DNA of 64,000 bases, taken from assembly GCA_963777285.1 (NCBI GenBank), contig CAVZPR010000001.1:1240001-1304000 (forward strand), in the 5' to 3' direction. Below the pieces are notes generated by a model. The model saw nothing but the letters and a program-made list of their open reading frames with translations, was not told where the DNA came from and searched no databases. Both the position numbers and the translations under genes were made by a program. Positions 18,805 to 29,845 of the stretch are shown here, piece by piece (within the stretch, counting starts at the first letter, position 1; each line of letters starts with the position of its first letter). This stretch comes from JAFARE01 sp963777285 (lineage in GTDB: Bacteria > Chloroflexota > Dormibacteria > Aeolococcales > Aeolococcaceae).

Positions 18805-19710
18805 TCAGCCGGCGGCTTCGCTCGAGGGCGCCCGCAGAAGCGCCATACGAAAGAACTCGGACACCCGGCGCACGTAGGCCTGCCGATCGGCGAAGTACGT
18901 GCCCACGTGGCCCACCCCGGGGGTGCGCCACAGTTCCTTGGGCTCGCCGGCCGCCTTGTACAGGAGGACCGCGTGATGCACCGGCACCGTGGGGTCGGCG
19001 TCGCCGTGGATGATCAGCAGAGGCCGCGGGGAGATCCGGCCCACAACGGTCACGGGCGTGAAGTCCGTCAGGCGTGCCCCGGTGCGGCGGGCGAAGAGCG
19101 CGATGACCGGCATCAGCAGGATCGCCGCCGGCACGCGGATGGCGTGGCGCACCCGCTCGCCGATGAGGAGCCGCGGGTCGGCGAACGCGCTGTCGGTGCA
19201 GACCGCCGTGACGCGGCGGTCGTCGGCCGCGACGCTGATCGACACGGCGCCGCCCATGGAGTAGCCGAGCAACCCGATGGGGACGGCGCCCAGGCGCGCG
19301 ACCAGCGCGGCGAGCACCGCGCGGAGATCGTTGCGCTCGTACACGCCGAAGGTGTGCGCGGCGATGTCACTTCCCGGCGTGCCCCGCCACCCGTAGGCGA
19401 CGACGTGGAATCCGGCACGCTGCAGCGCGGTGGAGATGCCGAGGACGTCACCGGCGCGGCCGCGGTACCCGGCGCTCACCACGATCGCCGCCGGCAGCGT
19501 GCCGGGCAGGTACCAGGCCGCGAGCCGGACGCCGTCCTCGGTGCGCACGTCGAGCGCCTCGTGTTCGGCGTTGTAGTCGTCCGGAGTGGTCATGCGCGGG
19601 TCGATGAAGCGGCGTCCGAAGGCGCGGCGGTAGACGAACGCGCAGCCCGCGGCCCAGGCCAGCGCGAGCGCCGAGGCAGACCCGCCCGCAAGCGTCCGAG
19701 CCCGGCTCAT
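18805..19710 (-). CDS. Alpha/beta hydrolase with N-terminal membrane anchor
   Basis: This 301-aa hydrolase resembles the BEM46/YqkD (DUF1749-like) group. An N-terminal segment (ASALALAWAAGCAFVY) is a probable signal anchor. The nucleophile Ser is in GYSMGG, the Asp in HGDADPTVP and the His in GVGHVGTY. A substrate is not predictable. It overlaps the upstream 95-aa gene through an ATGA junction, so both belong to one minus-strand unit. Confidence 0.84.
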   Translation of the reverse strand: MSRARTLAGGSASALALAWAAGCAFVYRRAFGRRFIDPRMTTPDDYNAEHEALDVRTEDGVRLAAWYLPGTLPAAIVVSAGYRGRAGDVLGISTALQRAGFHVVAYGWRGTPGSDIAAHTFGVYERNDLRAVLAALVARLGAVPIGLLGYSMGGAVSISVAADDRRVTAVCTDSAFADPRLLIGERVRHAIRVPAAILLMPVIALFARRTGARLTDFTPVTVVGRISPRPLLIIHGDADPTVPVHHAVLLYKAAGEPKELWRTPGVGHVGTYFADRQAYVRRVSEFFRMALLRAPSSEAAG

Positions 19711-19994
19711 CGGGTCAGGGCAAGCCCCACCAGGAAGATCACCAGGACGATCACCGCGACGATTGCGGCGGCGATCCAGCCGTCGGCCAGCAGCGACAGC
19801 TGCACCACGCGGCTGGGCCCGGGCGGGGCGGGCGGCGGCAGAGGCGGGTCGACCGGGTCGATCACGTCGGCCGGCGCGCGCACGGCGAGCACCTCGACGC
19901 GGCCCGCGGCATCCTCGGGGATGTCCGCCGGGTCGATCAGGATGGGGGTGCGCGCCGCGCTGCGCCGCCGCCGCGGCAGCCTGGCCTCAGACAC
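19707..19994 (-). CDS. Small tail-anchored membrane protein, unknown
   Basis: This 95-aa protein has a basic N-terminus (RLPRRRRSAART), a Pro-rich middle (DPPLPPPAPPGP) and one strongly hydrophobic segment ending at the C-terminus (WIAAAIVAVIVLVIFLVGLA). No family was recognised. Its coupling to the anchored hydrolase by a 4-nt overlap suggests that the two proteins work together at the membrane. Confidence 0.62.
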   Translation of the reverse strand: MSEARLPRRRRSAARTPILIDPADIPEDAAGRVEVLAVRAPADVIDPVDPPLPPPAPPGPSRVVQLSLLADGWIAAAIVAVIVLVIFLVGLALTR

Positions 19995-20016
19995 GCGGAG
20001 CAGTGTAAGCGGGCTG

Positions 20017-20865
20017 TCAGTACTGGCTGATGCGCGCCAGGGGGCGGGGCTCCGCCTTCTCCCACACCGCGTTGAGACGCCGCTGCACGAGGTGCAGCAG
20101 GATCAACCCACCGATCACCGGGACGATCAGGAGCCAGACCGCCGTCGCCGGCCGCACCTGGGCGTCGGCGGTGATCCCGACGCGATCCTCGACCGTCCGC
20201 AGCCGGCCGAGCGTCATCACGATGGCGATTGCGCTGAACGCGATGATCAGCTCGAGGTACGGGATGGCCACGATCGCGAAGAGCAGGTAGTACCCCTGCA
20301 GCACCGTGAAGTGCGGGTCGAAGGACAGGGTCACGTTGAGCACCGCGAGCGTGATCCGCGCGCCACCGGCGAGCGCGATCAGAAGCCCGATCAGCCAGGG
20401 AACGGCCACGGCCAGCGTGGACCGGCCGGCGCGGACGTGCATCCGGGGGTCGAAGTCCGCCATCTCGGTGTTGACCCGCCGCTGCCAGACCAGGGCGTAG
20501 ACGCCCAGCGTGACCACGGACAGGACCGCCACCGCGACCGGCGACCGCCGCTTGCCGGCCGGCCCCAGCGATGACGTCGCGGGGGGCGGGCTGGACGACG
20601 CCGGCCGGCGCTCGCCGGACGGCGGCAGGGTGGGCAGGGGCCGTCCCCACACGCTTCGCGGGGCGGTCTCGAGCGCGCCGTCGGATGGTTGGGGCGCGGG
20701 GGGCGCGGGCGGCTCCGGCGCTGCGGCTTCGAGCGGGGCCGGCTCGCTCACCTCCTCCGCGGGCGATGTCGAGGCGTCGTCGGTGGTGTCGGCGACGTCG
20801 TCCTCCGCGGGCGCGAGGGTGTCTGTCGGTTCGGTCGCGTTGGGCATGTTCTGCCTCCTCGGCAT
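20017..20865 (-). CDS. DUF4234-containing membrane protein
   Basis: This 282-aa protein begins with about 110 residues of acidic and Pro-rich disordered sequence. A DUF4234-like part follows, starting near RSPVAVAVLSVVTLGVYALV, where the WQRRVNTEM segment after the first helix is typical of the family. About four membrane helices are predicted. The family has no known function. ATG at 20847 (MPNATEP) is a possible shorter start. The gene lies next to tRNA-Asn on the same strand. Confidence 0.7.
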   Translation of the reverse strand: MPRRQNMPNATEPTDTLAPAEDDVADTTDDASTSPAEEVSEPAPLEAAAPEPPAPPAPQPSDGALETAPRSVWGRPLPTLPPSGERRPASSSPPPATSSLGPAGKRRSPVAVAVLSVVTLGVYALVWQRRVNTEMADFDPRMHVRAGRSTLAVAVPWLIGLLIALAGGARITLAVLNVTLSFDPHFTVLQGYYLLFAIVAIPYLELIIAFSAIAIVMTLGRLRTVEDRVGITADAQVRPATAVWLLIVPVIGGLILLHLVQRRLNAVWEKAEPRPLARISQY

Positions 20866-20891
20866 GGATGAGACGCGTGCAGCGACGCCGC

Positions 20892-20962
20892 TCCGGGTAC
20901 TGGATTCGAACCAGTGACCTTGCGGTTAACAGCCGCCTGCTCTACCGCTGAGCTAACCCGGA
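20892..20962 (-). tRNA. tRNA-Asn (anticodon GTT)
   Basis: On the minus strand a complete 71-nt cloverleaf is visible. Acceptor arms TCCGGGT and ACCCGGA pair fully, the D arm is GCTC/GAGC, the anticodon loop is CTGTTAA with anticodon GTT, and the T arm is ACTGG-TTCGAAT-CCAGT. The outermost anticodon-stem pair is a G.A mismatch. CCA is not encoded and must be added enzymatically. Confidence 0.96.
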
Positions 20963-21086
20963 TCGCGCCACAAGTCTATATCGGCGCCGACGCAGCAACT
21001 CATTCGCGTCAGTGCCGGACACAACGACATGAGCCGGCTGCTACGCTCGCCGCTCCACCAAGCAACGATCACTCCCGAGGGATGAC

Positions 21087-21464
21087 ATGCTCGCCGACTC
21101 TCGCTTCCACACCACGCTGCCCTGCTCCGACTTCCAGCGAGCCAAGGCCTTTTACGCCGAGAAGCTGGGCCTGCAGCCCGTCGACGAGCAGCCCGCCGGG
21201 GCGTTCTACGAGGGGCGTGACGGCACGCGGTTCCTGCTCTTCCCCAGCAGCGGCGCCGCGTCCGGCTCGCACACGCAGATGGGGTTCACCGTCGACGACA
21301 TCGAGGCCACGGTGCGCGAGCTTCGCGACCGCGGGGTCACCTTCGAGGCGTACGACTTTCCCGGCTTCGACAAGGAGACCGGCATCGCCGACACGGGACC
21401 GGTCCGCTCCGCGTGGTTCAAGGACAGCGAGGGCAACCTGCTCGGCGTCGTGCAGCTTCCCTAG
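21087..21464 (+). CDS. VOC superfamily protein (glyoxalase/bleomycin-resistance fold)
   Basis: This 125-aa protein has the paired beta-alpha-beta-beta-beta modules of the vicinal oxygen chelate fold. Signatures are the start SRFHTTLPCSDFQRAKAFY, GFTVDDIEATVREL, and the end WFKDSEGNLLGVVQ, with the metal-ligand Glu in the last strand. The reaction is unknown; the group includes glyoxalases, dioxygenases and antibiotic-binding proteins. A GAGGG site precedes the ATG. It is convergent with rpoD, with a long inverted repeat between them. Confidence 0.88.
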   Translation: MLADSRFHTTLPCSDFQRAKAFYAEKLGLQPVDEQPAGAFYEGRDGTRFLLFPSSGAASGSHTQMGFTVDDIEATVRELRDRGVTFEAYDFPGFDKETGIADTGPVRSAWFKDSEGNLLGVVQLP

Positions 21465-21473
21465 GAAAAACAA

Positions 21474-21513
21474 CGCCGGAAAATCCGCACCCGACCACCG
21501 CGATTTTCCGGCG
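21474..21513. terminator. Inverted repeat, probable bidirectional terminator
   Basis: A perfect 12-bp inverted repeat, CGCCGGAAAATC (21474-21485) and GATTTTCCGGCG (21502-21513), with a 16-nt loop lies between the convergent VOC and rpoD genes. The AAAA/TTTT runs are inside the stem and no separate U-tract follows, so this is a structural rather than a textbook intrinsic terminator. Confidence 0.45.
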
Positions 21514-21568
21514 CAAGAAGGGGTCTCGGCTGCCGGCGACATGAAGTCGCCTTCGCCGAGGGGGTTCT

Positions 21569-22699
<1,131 letters not shown>

Positions 22700-22856
22700 A
22701 TTCGATTCCCAGGGGCGCGCGCAGACCAGATCAGGGCGCCCGCTGCGTATTTAACGGGCTTCGCCTCCATACGTGTCGCCCGGATGGGGGTTGTCACATC
22801 GCCTGGAAGGCACACCGGCACCGCAAGAGGATGGCCGGGGAGTACGTTTCTCAAAC

Positions 22857-24816
22857 ATGCGCCTCGTCCCCCTCACCGCGCGCCTCCTGGCGGCCGGCGC
22901 CCTCGCGGCCGGCGGGGCCGGCGCCCTCTCGTCACCCGCCGCCGAGGCCGCGCCGGCGCTGCCCTCGTGCCCCACGCTGAACGGCACCGCGCTGTCCGCC
23001 GGCAGCCCGGTCTCGCCCGCCGGCGGACAGCCGTTCGTCGTCTGCACCGGCCGCGTGCGCACCTTCGACGGGACGCCGCTGCACGTGGACGTCAGCCTGC
23101 CCTCGGCGCCATACGTGGCGCCCGGAGCAGGCAGGCCCTCGCGGCCGCCGCTGATGATGTTCCTCAGCGGCTGGAGCAACGACGTGTGCCAGTTCGAGTC
23201 GACGTCGCTCAGCGGCACCGCCGTCTCCGGCTGCAGCGACTTCATCGGAAACGCGGGCTACCACTGGAACAACGCGTGGTTCGCGTCGCAGGGGTGGGTC
23301 ACGCTCGACTACACGCCGCGCGGCTGGTACGAACTCGTGTGGCAAGGACTCCAGCACCGGGTACAGCTATCTGACGGACTCGACCTGCAGCGACACGCCG
23401 GGCGAGGAGAGCTGGCTGCACCTCTACGACCGTCGCTACGAGATCCGCGACGCGCAGTACCTCGCCGGACTCATCGCCGACGCGGGTCTGATCGATCCCA
23501 ACCAGATCGTCACCACCGGCGACTCCGGCGGCGGCGGCCCGAGCTGGGACCTGGCGCTGTCGCAGGACCGCGTCGTGAAGACGGACGCGACGCCCCACGA
23601 CGTCGACACGATGCCGTGGAAGTCGCCGCACGGCACGCCGCTGCACCTCGCCGCCGCGCTGCCCATGTACACCTGGACCGACCTGCTCGACGCGCTCATG
23701 CCCAACGGACGCGCCTCGGATCACTTCAACGGCGCCCCGTCCGACGGCAACCGCAAGACCCCGGTGGGCGTCGAGAAGCAGAGCTACGTCGCCGGGCTCT
23801 TCGCGCTCGGCACAGCGGACGCGCAGTACGCGAAGTCCCCGCCCGCGCCTGGCGCCGACCCCACGGCCGACCTCAACACGTGGTTCGCGGAGGTGAACGC
23901 GGGCGAACCGTACACGGCGAATCCCAATCTGCCGATGGTCATCTCGCAGATCGCCGGACCGCTGCGCTCGCCGTTCGCGATGCCGGTGCCCTCGAGCGAT
24001 CGCAAGCCGGTGTTCGTGATCCAGGGGCTCACCGATCCCCTGTTCCCGGCGACGCAGGCGCTGACCATGATCAACCGCCTCAAGGCTGCGGACAGCAACT
24101 ATCCGGTGTGGGCATTCCTTGGCGACATCGGACACTCGTACGCGCAGAACCCACTCGATGTGTGGCAGCAGGCGCACGACGAGGGCAACGCGTGGCTCAC
24201 CGCGGTGCTTGCCGGCGACACACCGACGCAGTCTGCGATCACCGTGGACAGCACGCGCTGTGTCACCGGTCAGACACTGCGCACCTTCAGCGGCGCCGGC
24301 CTCGGCGCCATCTCGACGTCTCACCTCACCTTCACCAGCAGCACCAGCCAGACCATGACCAGCGACAGCGCGGTCACGTACGAGGGGGAGCAGTCCGACC
24401 CGATCGCCAACAGCGGCTGCCGCTCGATGGCGGCGTCGGACAGCGACCCGGATCAGGCGAGCTACACGTTCACGCCCGCGACGGCCACGACGCTTGCGGG
24501 CGGACCGGTGGTGCACGTCGCGGCGACGGTCGACGGCAGCAGCGCCGAGCTCGCGGCGCGGCTCTGGGATGTGGATGCGTCGGGCACGCAGACGCTGATC
24601 ACGCGCGCTGTGTACCGCCTAGAGGAAGCCGGGCCCACGACCACGGTCTCGGTGTCGTTCGAGCTGCCCGCGAATGTGTGGCAGCTGCAGCAGGGGCACG
24701 CATTCAAGCTGGAGCTGACGCAGGATGATGCTCCCGACTGGCGCCCGGACAACGAACCGTCGTCGATCACCATCACCAGCCTGAAGCTGGTGCTGCCGGT
24801 GCGCCCCGGGGTGTAG
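22857..24816 (+). CDS. Secreted S15-type (X-Pro dipeptidyl-peptidase-like) hydrolase, frameshifted
   Basis: An N-terminal signal peptide (MRLVPLTARLLAAGALAAGG) is followed by an alpha/beta-hydrolase core. The nucleophile Ser is in GDSGGGG, an acid is in IQGLTDPLFPA and the His in IGHSYAQ. A C-terminal beta-rich domain of about 180 residues resembles the galactose-binding-like domain of S15/CocE proteins. The frame shifts at 23337, where one extra base precedes the continuation CGKDSSTGYSYL. Everything after reads one frame later to the stop at 24816. It is probably an extracellular peptidase or esterase. Confidence 0.75.
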
Positions 24817-24911
24817 CCCGGCCGCTGGCGCGCCGCCCTGCGCCGGGGCTAATATCCGCTCCCCTCCCTCCCGGGGGAGACAGACACTCGCGGCGGTCAT
24901 TGGGAGCAGCG

Positions 24912-26315
24912 ATGAGACAGCTATCTCGCCTCGTAACGGTCTTCGCAGTTCCGCTGGCGGTGATCTGGACGTTCGGTTCCACGATCACCGCATCGGCGGC
25001 GGCGGCACGGACGCCGTCGATCCTGCACGTCGGCCAGATCGACCGCCAGGATGTCGCAACCCAGGACGGCTGCGAGAACGACACCCTGGTGGAGCCGGAC
25101 ATCGCGGTGTCGCCCTTCAACGCCGACATCGCCGTGGCGGTGGCGCACGATTGCCGCTTCTCGAACGGCGGCGCCGTCGACATCTCCTACGCGTGGACGC
25201 ACGACGGCGGCGCGCACTGGCACCACGCGCCGCTTCCGCAGCTGACCAAGGCAGTCGGCGGTCCGTGGGATCGCGCGTCGGACCCGGTCGCCGCGTTCGG
25301 CGCCGACGGCAGCGTCTTCATCGCCGCTCTCGTCTTTGACGCGACGACGTGCCCGACAGGAGTCACGGTGTCGCGCTCGACCGACGGCGGCGCAACCTTC
25401 GCCGCCCCCGTCACAGTGCAAAAGAGCCTCACCTGCGCGTACTCGGACGACAAGGACTGGCTGACGGTCGACACCCAGCCGACCAGCCCGTTCTACGGGC
25501 GCCTCTACGTCTTCTGGACCCCGTTCATCAGCAATTCGCAGGGACGCACAATCGGTGTCCCCCAGGTGGTGCGCTGGTCGGATGACAGCGGCGCCACGTG
25601 GAGCAGCACGCACCTGGTCACCGGAAAGTTCGGCTCCACGCAGAACTCGCAGCCGATGATCCAGCCGGACGGCAGGATCACCGACGTCTATCTGCGGTAC
25701 TCCAGCAGCGGCGGCGCGAGCGGAATGTCCCTCTACGCGCGCACGTCCCATGATGGCGGCGCCACATGGAGCCAGCCGTTCCTCATCGCGCACGACATCG
25801 GCGTGGGGCCGGCGGACATCCGCTGCTGTCTGCCGGCAAGCGCGGCCGACCCGGTCACCGGCGAGCTGTACACGGTGTGGCCGGCGAACGCCGCGGGTGA
25901 GGCCGTGGAGCTGTCGCACTCCACAGATGGTCACACCTGGTCGGCGCCCGTGCAGGTGACCAAGACCGGAAGCAACCCCGCCATCCAGCACGTGAACGCC
26001 GCGGTGGCCGCATACCACGGCCACGTCTTCGTGACGTACGGCACGCGCAACACATCGCAGTCGTCAGGGCGCTATGTGCAGCAGCAGGTCTCGCCGTCCT
26101 ACGACGGCGGCTTGCACTTCGCCGCACCGATATCGCTCGGCCCGCTGTCCGATCTCAAGTACGCCGCGGTGGCGCAGGGCAAGTTCCCCGGCGACTACAT
26201 CGGCATCTCGGAGACCGCGAGTGTCGTCGCGATCGTCTGGTGCGTCTCGTCGCAGCCGCCCAACCCGAATCAGGCGTACCACCAGACGCTCTACGCTGCC
26301 GAGCTTCGGCCGTAG
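24912..26315 (+). CDS. Secreted sialidase-like beta-propeller (Asp-box repeats)
   Basis: This 467-aa exported protein has a signal peptide (MRQLSRLVTVFAVPLAVIW) ending near ASAAAART. It has at least five Asp-box repeats of the S-x-D-x-G-x-x-W type: THDGGAHW, STDGGATF, SDDSGATW, SHDGGATW and STDGHTW. That pattern forms a six-bladed sialidase/BNR propeller. No clear Arg triad of true sialidases was assigned, so enzymatic activity is uncertain and a glycan-binding role is possible. ATG at 24912 has GGGAG upstream; a TTG at 24900 is an alternative. Confidence 0.82.
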   Translation: MRQLSRLVTVFAVPLAVIWTFGSTITASAAAARTPSILHVGQIDRQDVATQDGCENDTLVEPDIAVSPFNADIAVAVAHDCRFSNGGAVDISYAWTHDGGAHWHHAPLPQLTKAVGGPWDRASDPVAAFGADGSVFIAALVFDATTCPTGVTVSRSTDGGATFAAPVTVQKSLTCAYSDDKDWLTVDTQPTSPFYGRLYVFWTPFISNSQGRTIGVPQVVRWSDDSGATWSSTHLVTGKFGSTQNSQPMIQPDGRITDVYLRYSSSGGASGMSLYARTSHDGGATWSQPFLIAHDIGVGPADIRCCLPASAADPVTGELYTVWPANAAGEAVELSHSTDGHTWSAPVQVTKTGSNPAIQHVNAAVAAYHGHVFVTYGTRNTSQSSGRYVQQQVSPSYDGGLHFAAPISLGPLSDLKYAAVAQGKFPGDYIGISETASVVAIVWCVSSQPPNPNQAYHQTLYAAELRP

Positions 26316-26339
26316 CGCAGGGCGCGGCGGCGGCGCCCC

Positions 26340-26948
26340 ATGGAGTTCCACGAGGTCGTCAGGCGGCAGCGGATCGTGCGCCGGTTCGCGCGCACTCCCG
26401 TGCCGCGCGACGTGCTTGCGCGCATCGCCGCCGCGGCACAGCGTGCACCGAGTGCCGGTTTCAGCCAGGGGCAGCGGCTGGTGGTCGTGACCGACGAACC
26501 GTCGCGACGCCGGGTCGGCGACGCCGTCGGTGAGCGTCTGTACGTCGACGAGGGATACGGCGACTGGATCAGCGACTGCGCTGCCCAGTTCGTGCCCTGC
26601 GTGAGCGAGCGCATCTACCGCGAGCGATACCAGGAGCCCGACAAGCGAGGCGCACACGCGGCGGCGGACGCAGCCGACGCTCAGGAGTGGCCGGTGCCCT
26701 ACTGGTGGATGGACATCGGATGCACGGCCATGCTGGTCATGCTCGCCGCCGTGGACGCCGGGCTCGCCGCCGGCTTCTGCGGTGTGACGGACGGCCCGGC
26801 GCCGCTGCGCGCAGCGCTCGGCATCCCCGACGACATGTTCCCGGTCGGCGTCATCCCGGTCGGCCATCCGCTGGCCGACAAGCGCAGCCCCTCGCTGAGA
26901 CGAGGTCGTGTGCCGTTCGAGGAGTTCGCTCGGTGGGACAGGTGGTGA
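26340..26948 (+). CDS. Nitroreductase-family flavoprotein
   Basis: This 202-aa FMN-dependent oxidoreductase starts with the family motif MEFHEVVRRQRIVRRFARTP (FMN phosphate-binding Arg residues). AAQRAPSAGFSQGQRLVVV follows, and GAAxAG-type helix sequence AAVDAGLAAGFCGV lies in the second half. The C-terminal part holds VGVIPVGHP. The substrate is unknown. It lies 24 nt downstream of the sialidase-like gene and converges on dnaG. Confidence 0.9.
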   Translation: MEFHEVVRRQRIVRRFARTPVPRDVLARIAAAAQRAPSAGFSQGQRLVVVTDEPSRRRVGDAVGERLYVDEGYGDWISDCAAQFVPCVSERIYRERYQEPDKRGAHAAADAADAQEWPVPYWWMDIGCTAMLVMLAAVDAGLAAGFCGVTDGPAPLRAALGIPDDMFPVGVIPVGHPLADKRSPSLRRGRVPFEEFARWDRW

Positions 26949-26961
26949 TGCGCCGCTCCGC

Positions 26962-28803
26962 CTAGCGCGGAGCGAGCGTGCCGCGCAGCCGGTGTGTCTC
27001 GGCTGCAAGCTGCGTCACGCGCGCCGCCAGCAGCTGCACCTCCTCCTCGCGGCCGTCCTCCTTGGCGCGGCGCAGCTCCTGCTTGATCGTCGCCAGTGAG
27101 CGCAGCACGGACTCCTCGCGCACCCTGCGCACGCAGTCGCGCAGGGCGCGCTCCAGCAGCGCGGGATCGGCGTCGAGCGAGAGCTCGGGGATGTCGCGCA
27201 CCATGAGCTCTGCCGCGCGCCGCTGGTCGGCCGGCGAGAGCCGGTGCACCGGGAACATGTCGCCGCCGTCGAGGGCCAGCGCGACGCGCAGCAGCTGCTG
27301 CACGGTGGGATGGGTGAGCTCGGCGACGTCGAGCCCGAGCGCGCCGGTGAGCACGCGCGCCAGTGACGGGCGGTGCACCACGATGCTGCCCAGGTACACC
27401 TCCCACTGCGGCATCGGGATCCCCTCACCCGGGTCGGGTGCGCTCTCCGCCTCGTCTGGCCTTGCCGCCGGCGGCGGCAGCACCACGCGCGGCAACGCGC
27501 GGCGGCCCTCGCGCAGCACGCGCGCCACGTCGCTGGTCAGCGATTGCGCGGTGATGTCCAGCCTCCGCGCCGCCTGCTGCGCGTACAGGTCGCGTGTGGC
27601 CGCCTCGGGAATGCGCGCCAGCAGCGCGATGCAGCGCTCCGCGGCGGCACGGCGCGCGTCAACGCTGCCCCCCTCGGCGTCGCCGAGCGCGGCGTCGAGC
27701 AGCACCTGCCACTCGGGTGGCGCCGCGGCGACCATCGCCGCGAACGCGGGCGCGTCCCCGCGCACCATCTCGTCGGGATCCTTGACGCCGGCGGGGAGCA
27801 CGCAGATGCGCGCGGTGAGCCCCTCCGCGGCGACGACGTCGACCGCGCGCGAGGCGGCCGCGCGGCCCGCGTTATCGCCGTCGAAGCAGAGGGTCAGCGT
27901 CGACGCGTAGCGGCTCAGGATGCGCACCTGCTCGCGCGTCAGCGCGGTACCGGAGCTGGCGACGACGTGTTCGATGCCCGCCGCGTGCGCGGCGATGACG
28001 TCGAAATACCCCTCGACGACCAGTGCAGCGTGCTCCCGCGTGATCGCGGCGCGCGCCAGGTCGAGGCCGAACAGCACCGACGACTTGCGATACACGGCGG
28101 TGTCTGCGGTGTTGAGGTACTTCGGCACCGCGTCACCCATGCCGCGGCCGCCGAATCCCAGGGTCGCGCCACGCTCGTCGCGGATGGGGAAGAGCAGCCG
28201 GTTGCGGAAGCGGTCGCGCGCCTGGCCTCCGCGTGCCGGCAGCGCGAGCCCGGCGTCCACCATCTCCTCCACCGTGGCGCCGCGGGTCGCCAGGTATCTC
28301 ATCAGCGCGTCACCGCCCACTCCGCCGGCCGGAGCGAAACCCGTGCCGAACCGCCGCGCCGCCTCCTCGCTCACCGCGCGCTCGCCGAGCAGGGCACGCC
28401 CCGCGGCGCCCGCCGCGGTGGCCCAGAGCACGTGCGAGTAGTACGCCTGCGCGCGCTCGTTGAGCTCCAGCGTGCGCCGCCGGCGCCGCGCGCGGCCGCG
28501 CTCCCCGGCCGTGGCCGCCTGCTCCAGCTCCACCCCGGCGCGCTCCGCCAGCATCTCCAGCGCCTGGCGGAAGCCCACCCGTTCCACCTGCTCGATGAAG
28601 GTGTACACGTCGCCTCCCTGCGAGCAGCCGTGGCAGTACCAGGCCTGGCGCTCCTGGCTGACCGTGAAGGAGGGGGTCTTCTCGGCGTGAAAGGGACACA
28701 GGCCCTTGAAGCCGCGGCCGCTGCGCTGCAGCGCCACGTAGCCGCCGATCACCTCGACGATGTCGAGCCTGGCCTTCACCTCGGCGGCGGCGTCGGTGGG
28801 CAT
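26962..28803 (-). CDS. dnaG: DNA primase DnaG
   Basis: This 613-aa replicative primase has an N-terminal zinc finger (CPFH, then YCHGC) with TPSFTVS between. The RNA polymerase core follows, then a Toprim domain with the VVEGYFDVIAAH and CFDGDNAGRAA metal-binding motifs. The C-terminal helicase-interaction region carries a cluster of Arg/Ala residues. It makes RNA primers with DnaB at the fork. It is 28 nt downstream of an HTH/coiled-coil gene on the same strand. Confidence 0.96.
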   Translation of the reverse strand: MPTDAAAEVKARLDIVEVIGGYVALQRSGRGFKGLCPFHAEKTPSFTVSQERQAWYCHGCSQGGDVYTFIEQVERVGFRQALEMLAERAGVELEQAATAGERGRARRRRRTLELNERAQAYYSHVLWATAAGAAGRALLGERAVSEEAARRFGTGFAPAGGVGGDALMRYLATRGATVEEMVDAGLALPARGGQARDRFRNRLLFPIRDERGATLGFGGRGMGDAVPKYLNTADTAVYRKSSVLFGLDLARAAITREHAALVVEGYFDVIAAHAAGIEHVVASSGTALTREQVRILSRYASTLTLCFDGDNAGRAAASRAVDVVAAEGLTARICVLPAGVKDPDEMVRGDAPAFAAMVAAAPPEWQVLLDAALGDAEGGSVDARRAAAERCIALLARIPEAATRDLYAQQAARRLDITAQSLTSDVARVLREGRRALPRVVLPPPAARPDEAESAPDPGEGIPMPQWEVYLGSIVVHRPSLARVLTGALGLDVAELTHPTVQQLLRVALALDGGDMFPVHRLSPADQRRAAELMVRDIPELSLDADPALLERALRDCVRRVREESVLRSLATIKQELRRAKEDGREEEVQLLAARVTQLAAETHRLRGTLAPR

Positions 28804-28831
28804 GCCTCGCCTCAGGCCGCGGTGCGGCCGG

Positions 28832-29503
28832 TCAGCGGCGGAAGAGCCGGCCGCGCTTGCGGGCGGCGGCCTCGCGGGCGGACGCGAGCTCGGTCTGCAG
28901 CTCCAGGGTGTGCCGCTCGTTCTCGGCGAGCCGGCGGTCGCGGTCGGAGAGCGCGGCCGCCTGCTCGGCGCGCGCCGTCTGCAGCTCCAGCTGCAGCTGC
29001 TTGACCAGGTTCTGCCGCGTGTTCAGCTCGGCCTCGAAGCGCATGCGCTGTTCGGCGTAGATGCGCTGCTCCAGGGTTCGCTCCCACCGGTCGAGCAGCC
29101 CGGCGACCAGCTCGCGCGGGTCGAGCGTCATCGCGGCGACCTCGCGGCGCAGCTCCGAGGGCGCCGCCAGCGACGTCTGTTGGGGCGCGGGCTGCGCAGG
29201 GCCGTCCGGCCAGCCTCGCGGGGTCCCGAGCACGTCGTGGTCGGGCTGCGGCCGCGGCGCACCGCTGCCGTTGCCCAGGCGCTGCAGGATCGCCGGGTCG
29301 ACCCCCAGGTCGCTCAGGCGGATGCTGTAGCGAACGCCGAACGGGCCCTCTTCGCGGCGCGCGGGCACGTCGCCCGCCTCCACCCGGTGGCGCAGGATGC
29401 CCAGCGGCAGGTCGAGACGCCGGGCCACGTCCTCCAGCGCGAGATAGGAATCCGTGGAGGAGGACTCGTCGACTCCAGAGACATCCGAATGCGTCAAGGA
29501 CAC
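28832..29503 (-). CDS. MerR-like HTH protein with C-terminal coiled coil
   Basis: The first 75 residues (YLALEDVARRLDLPLGILRH then RVEAGDVPARREEG) look like a MerR/excisionase-type winged helix that reads a DNA site. After a Pro/Gln linker, residues 120-215 form a heptad-rich helix (QNLVKQLQLELQTARAEQA), ending in a basic GRLFRR. It may be a dimeric DNA-binding or nucleoid-associated protein. Neither target nor partner can be inferred beyond its place just before dnaG. Confidence 0.65.
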   Translation of the reverse strand: MSLTHSDVSGVDESSSTDSYLALEDVARRLDLPLGILRHRVEAGDVPARREEGPFGVRYSIRLSDLGVDPAILQRLGNGSGAPRPQPDHDVLGTPRGWPDGPAQPAPQQTSLAAPSELRREVAAMTLDPRELVAGLLDRWERTLEQRIYAEQRMRFEAELNTRQNLVKQLQLELQTARAEQAAALSDRDRRLAENERHTLELQTELASAREAAARKRGRLFRR

Positions 29504-29566
29504 TAGCGAAAGAGTAGGCGATCCGCGATGAGCGCTGGGCCGCGCTCCGGTCCGCGACCGGACGGA

Positions 29567-29833
29567 TCAGCGGCCGATGACCTCGACCGCGTAGCGGGAA
29601 TTGTCCGTCAGGAGCACGATCCCGCCGCGCTTCTCCGTGATCACGGCGCGCACCGGCGAGGTGGCGAACACGTCCGGTGCTTCCTCGTGCTCCACCACCG
29701 AGCGCCGTACCGAGTACGGCATTCCCGGGGTGGGCGGCGAGAGCTCGTCGCCCTCGACCACGTGGCCGTCGTCGAGCATCTCGGGGCGGCCGCTGCGGGT
29801 GGACAGCTTGCGCACGCGCACGTGCTCCGTCAT
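29567..29833 (-). CDS. Conserved-looking small protein, unknown
   Basis: This 88-aa soluble protein has no recognised domain. The middle contains VEGDELSPPTPGMPYSVRRS and the C-terminal half is beta-rich (VRAVITEKRGGIVLLTDNS). Codon use matches its neighbours and it starts from ATG, 12 nt downstream of the GNAT gene's upstream partner in the same direction. No function is proposed. Confidence 0.55.
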   Translation of the reverse strand: MTEHVRVRKLSTRSGRPEMLDDGHVVEGDELSPPTPGMPYSVRRSVVEHEEAPDVFATSPVRAVITEKRGGIVLLTDNSRYAVEVIGR

Positions 29834-29845
29834 GGCGACCGGAAA

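Noticed and set aside
22700..22856. Defined promoters between rpoD and the secreted hydrolase
   Set aside because: AT-rich hexamer-like stretches exist near 22745-22755, but no pair with convincing spacing could be assigned.
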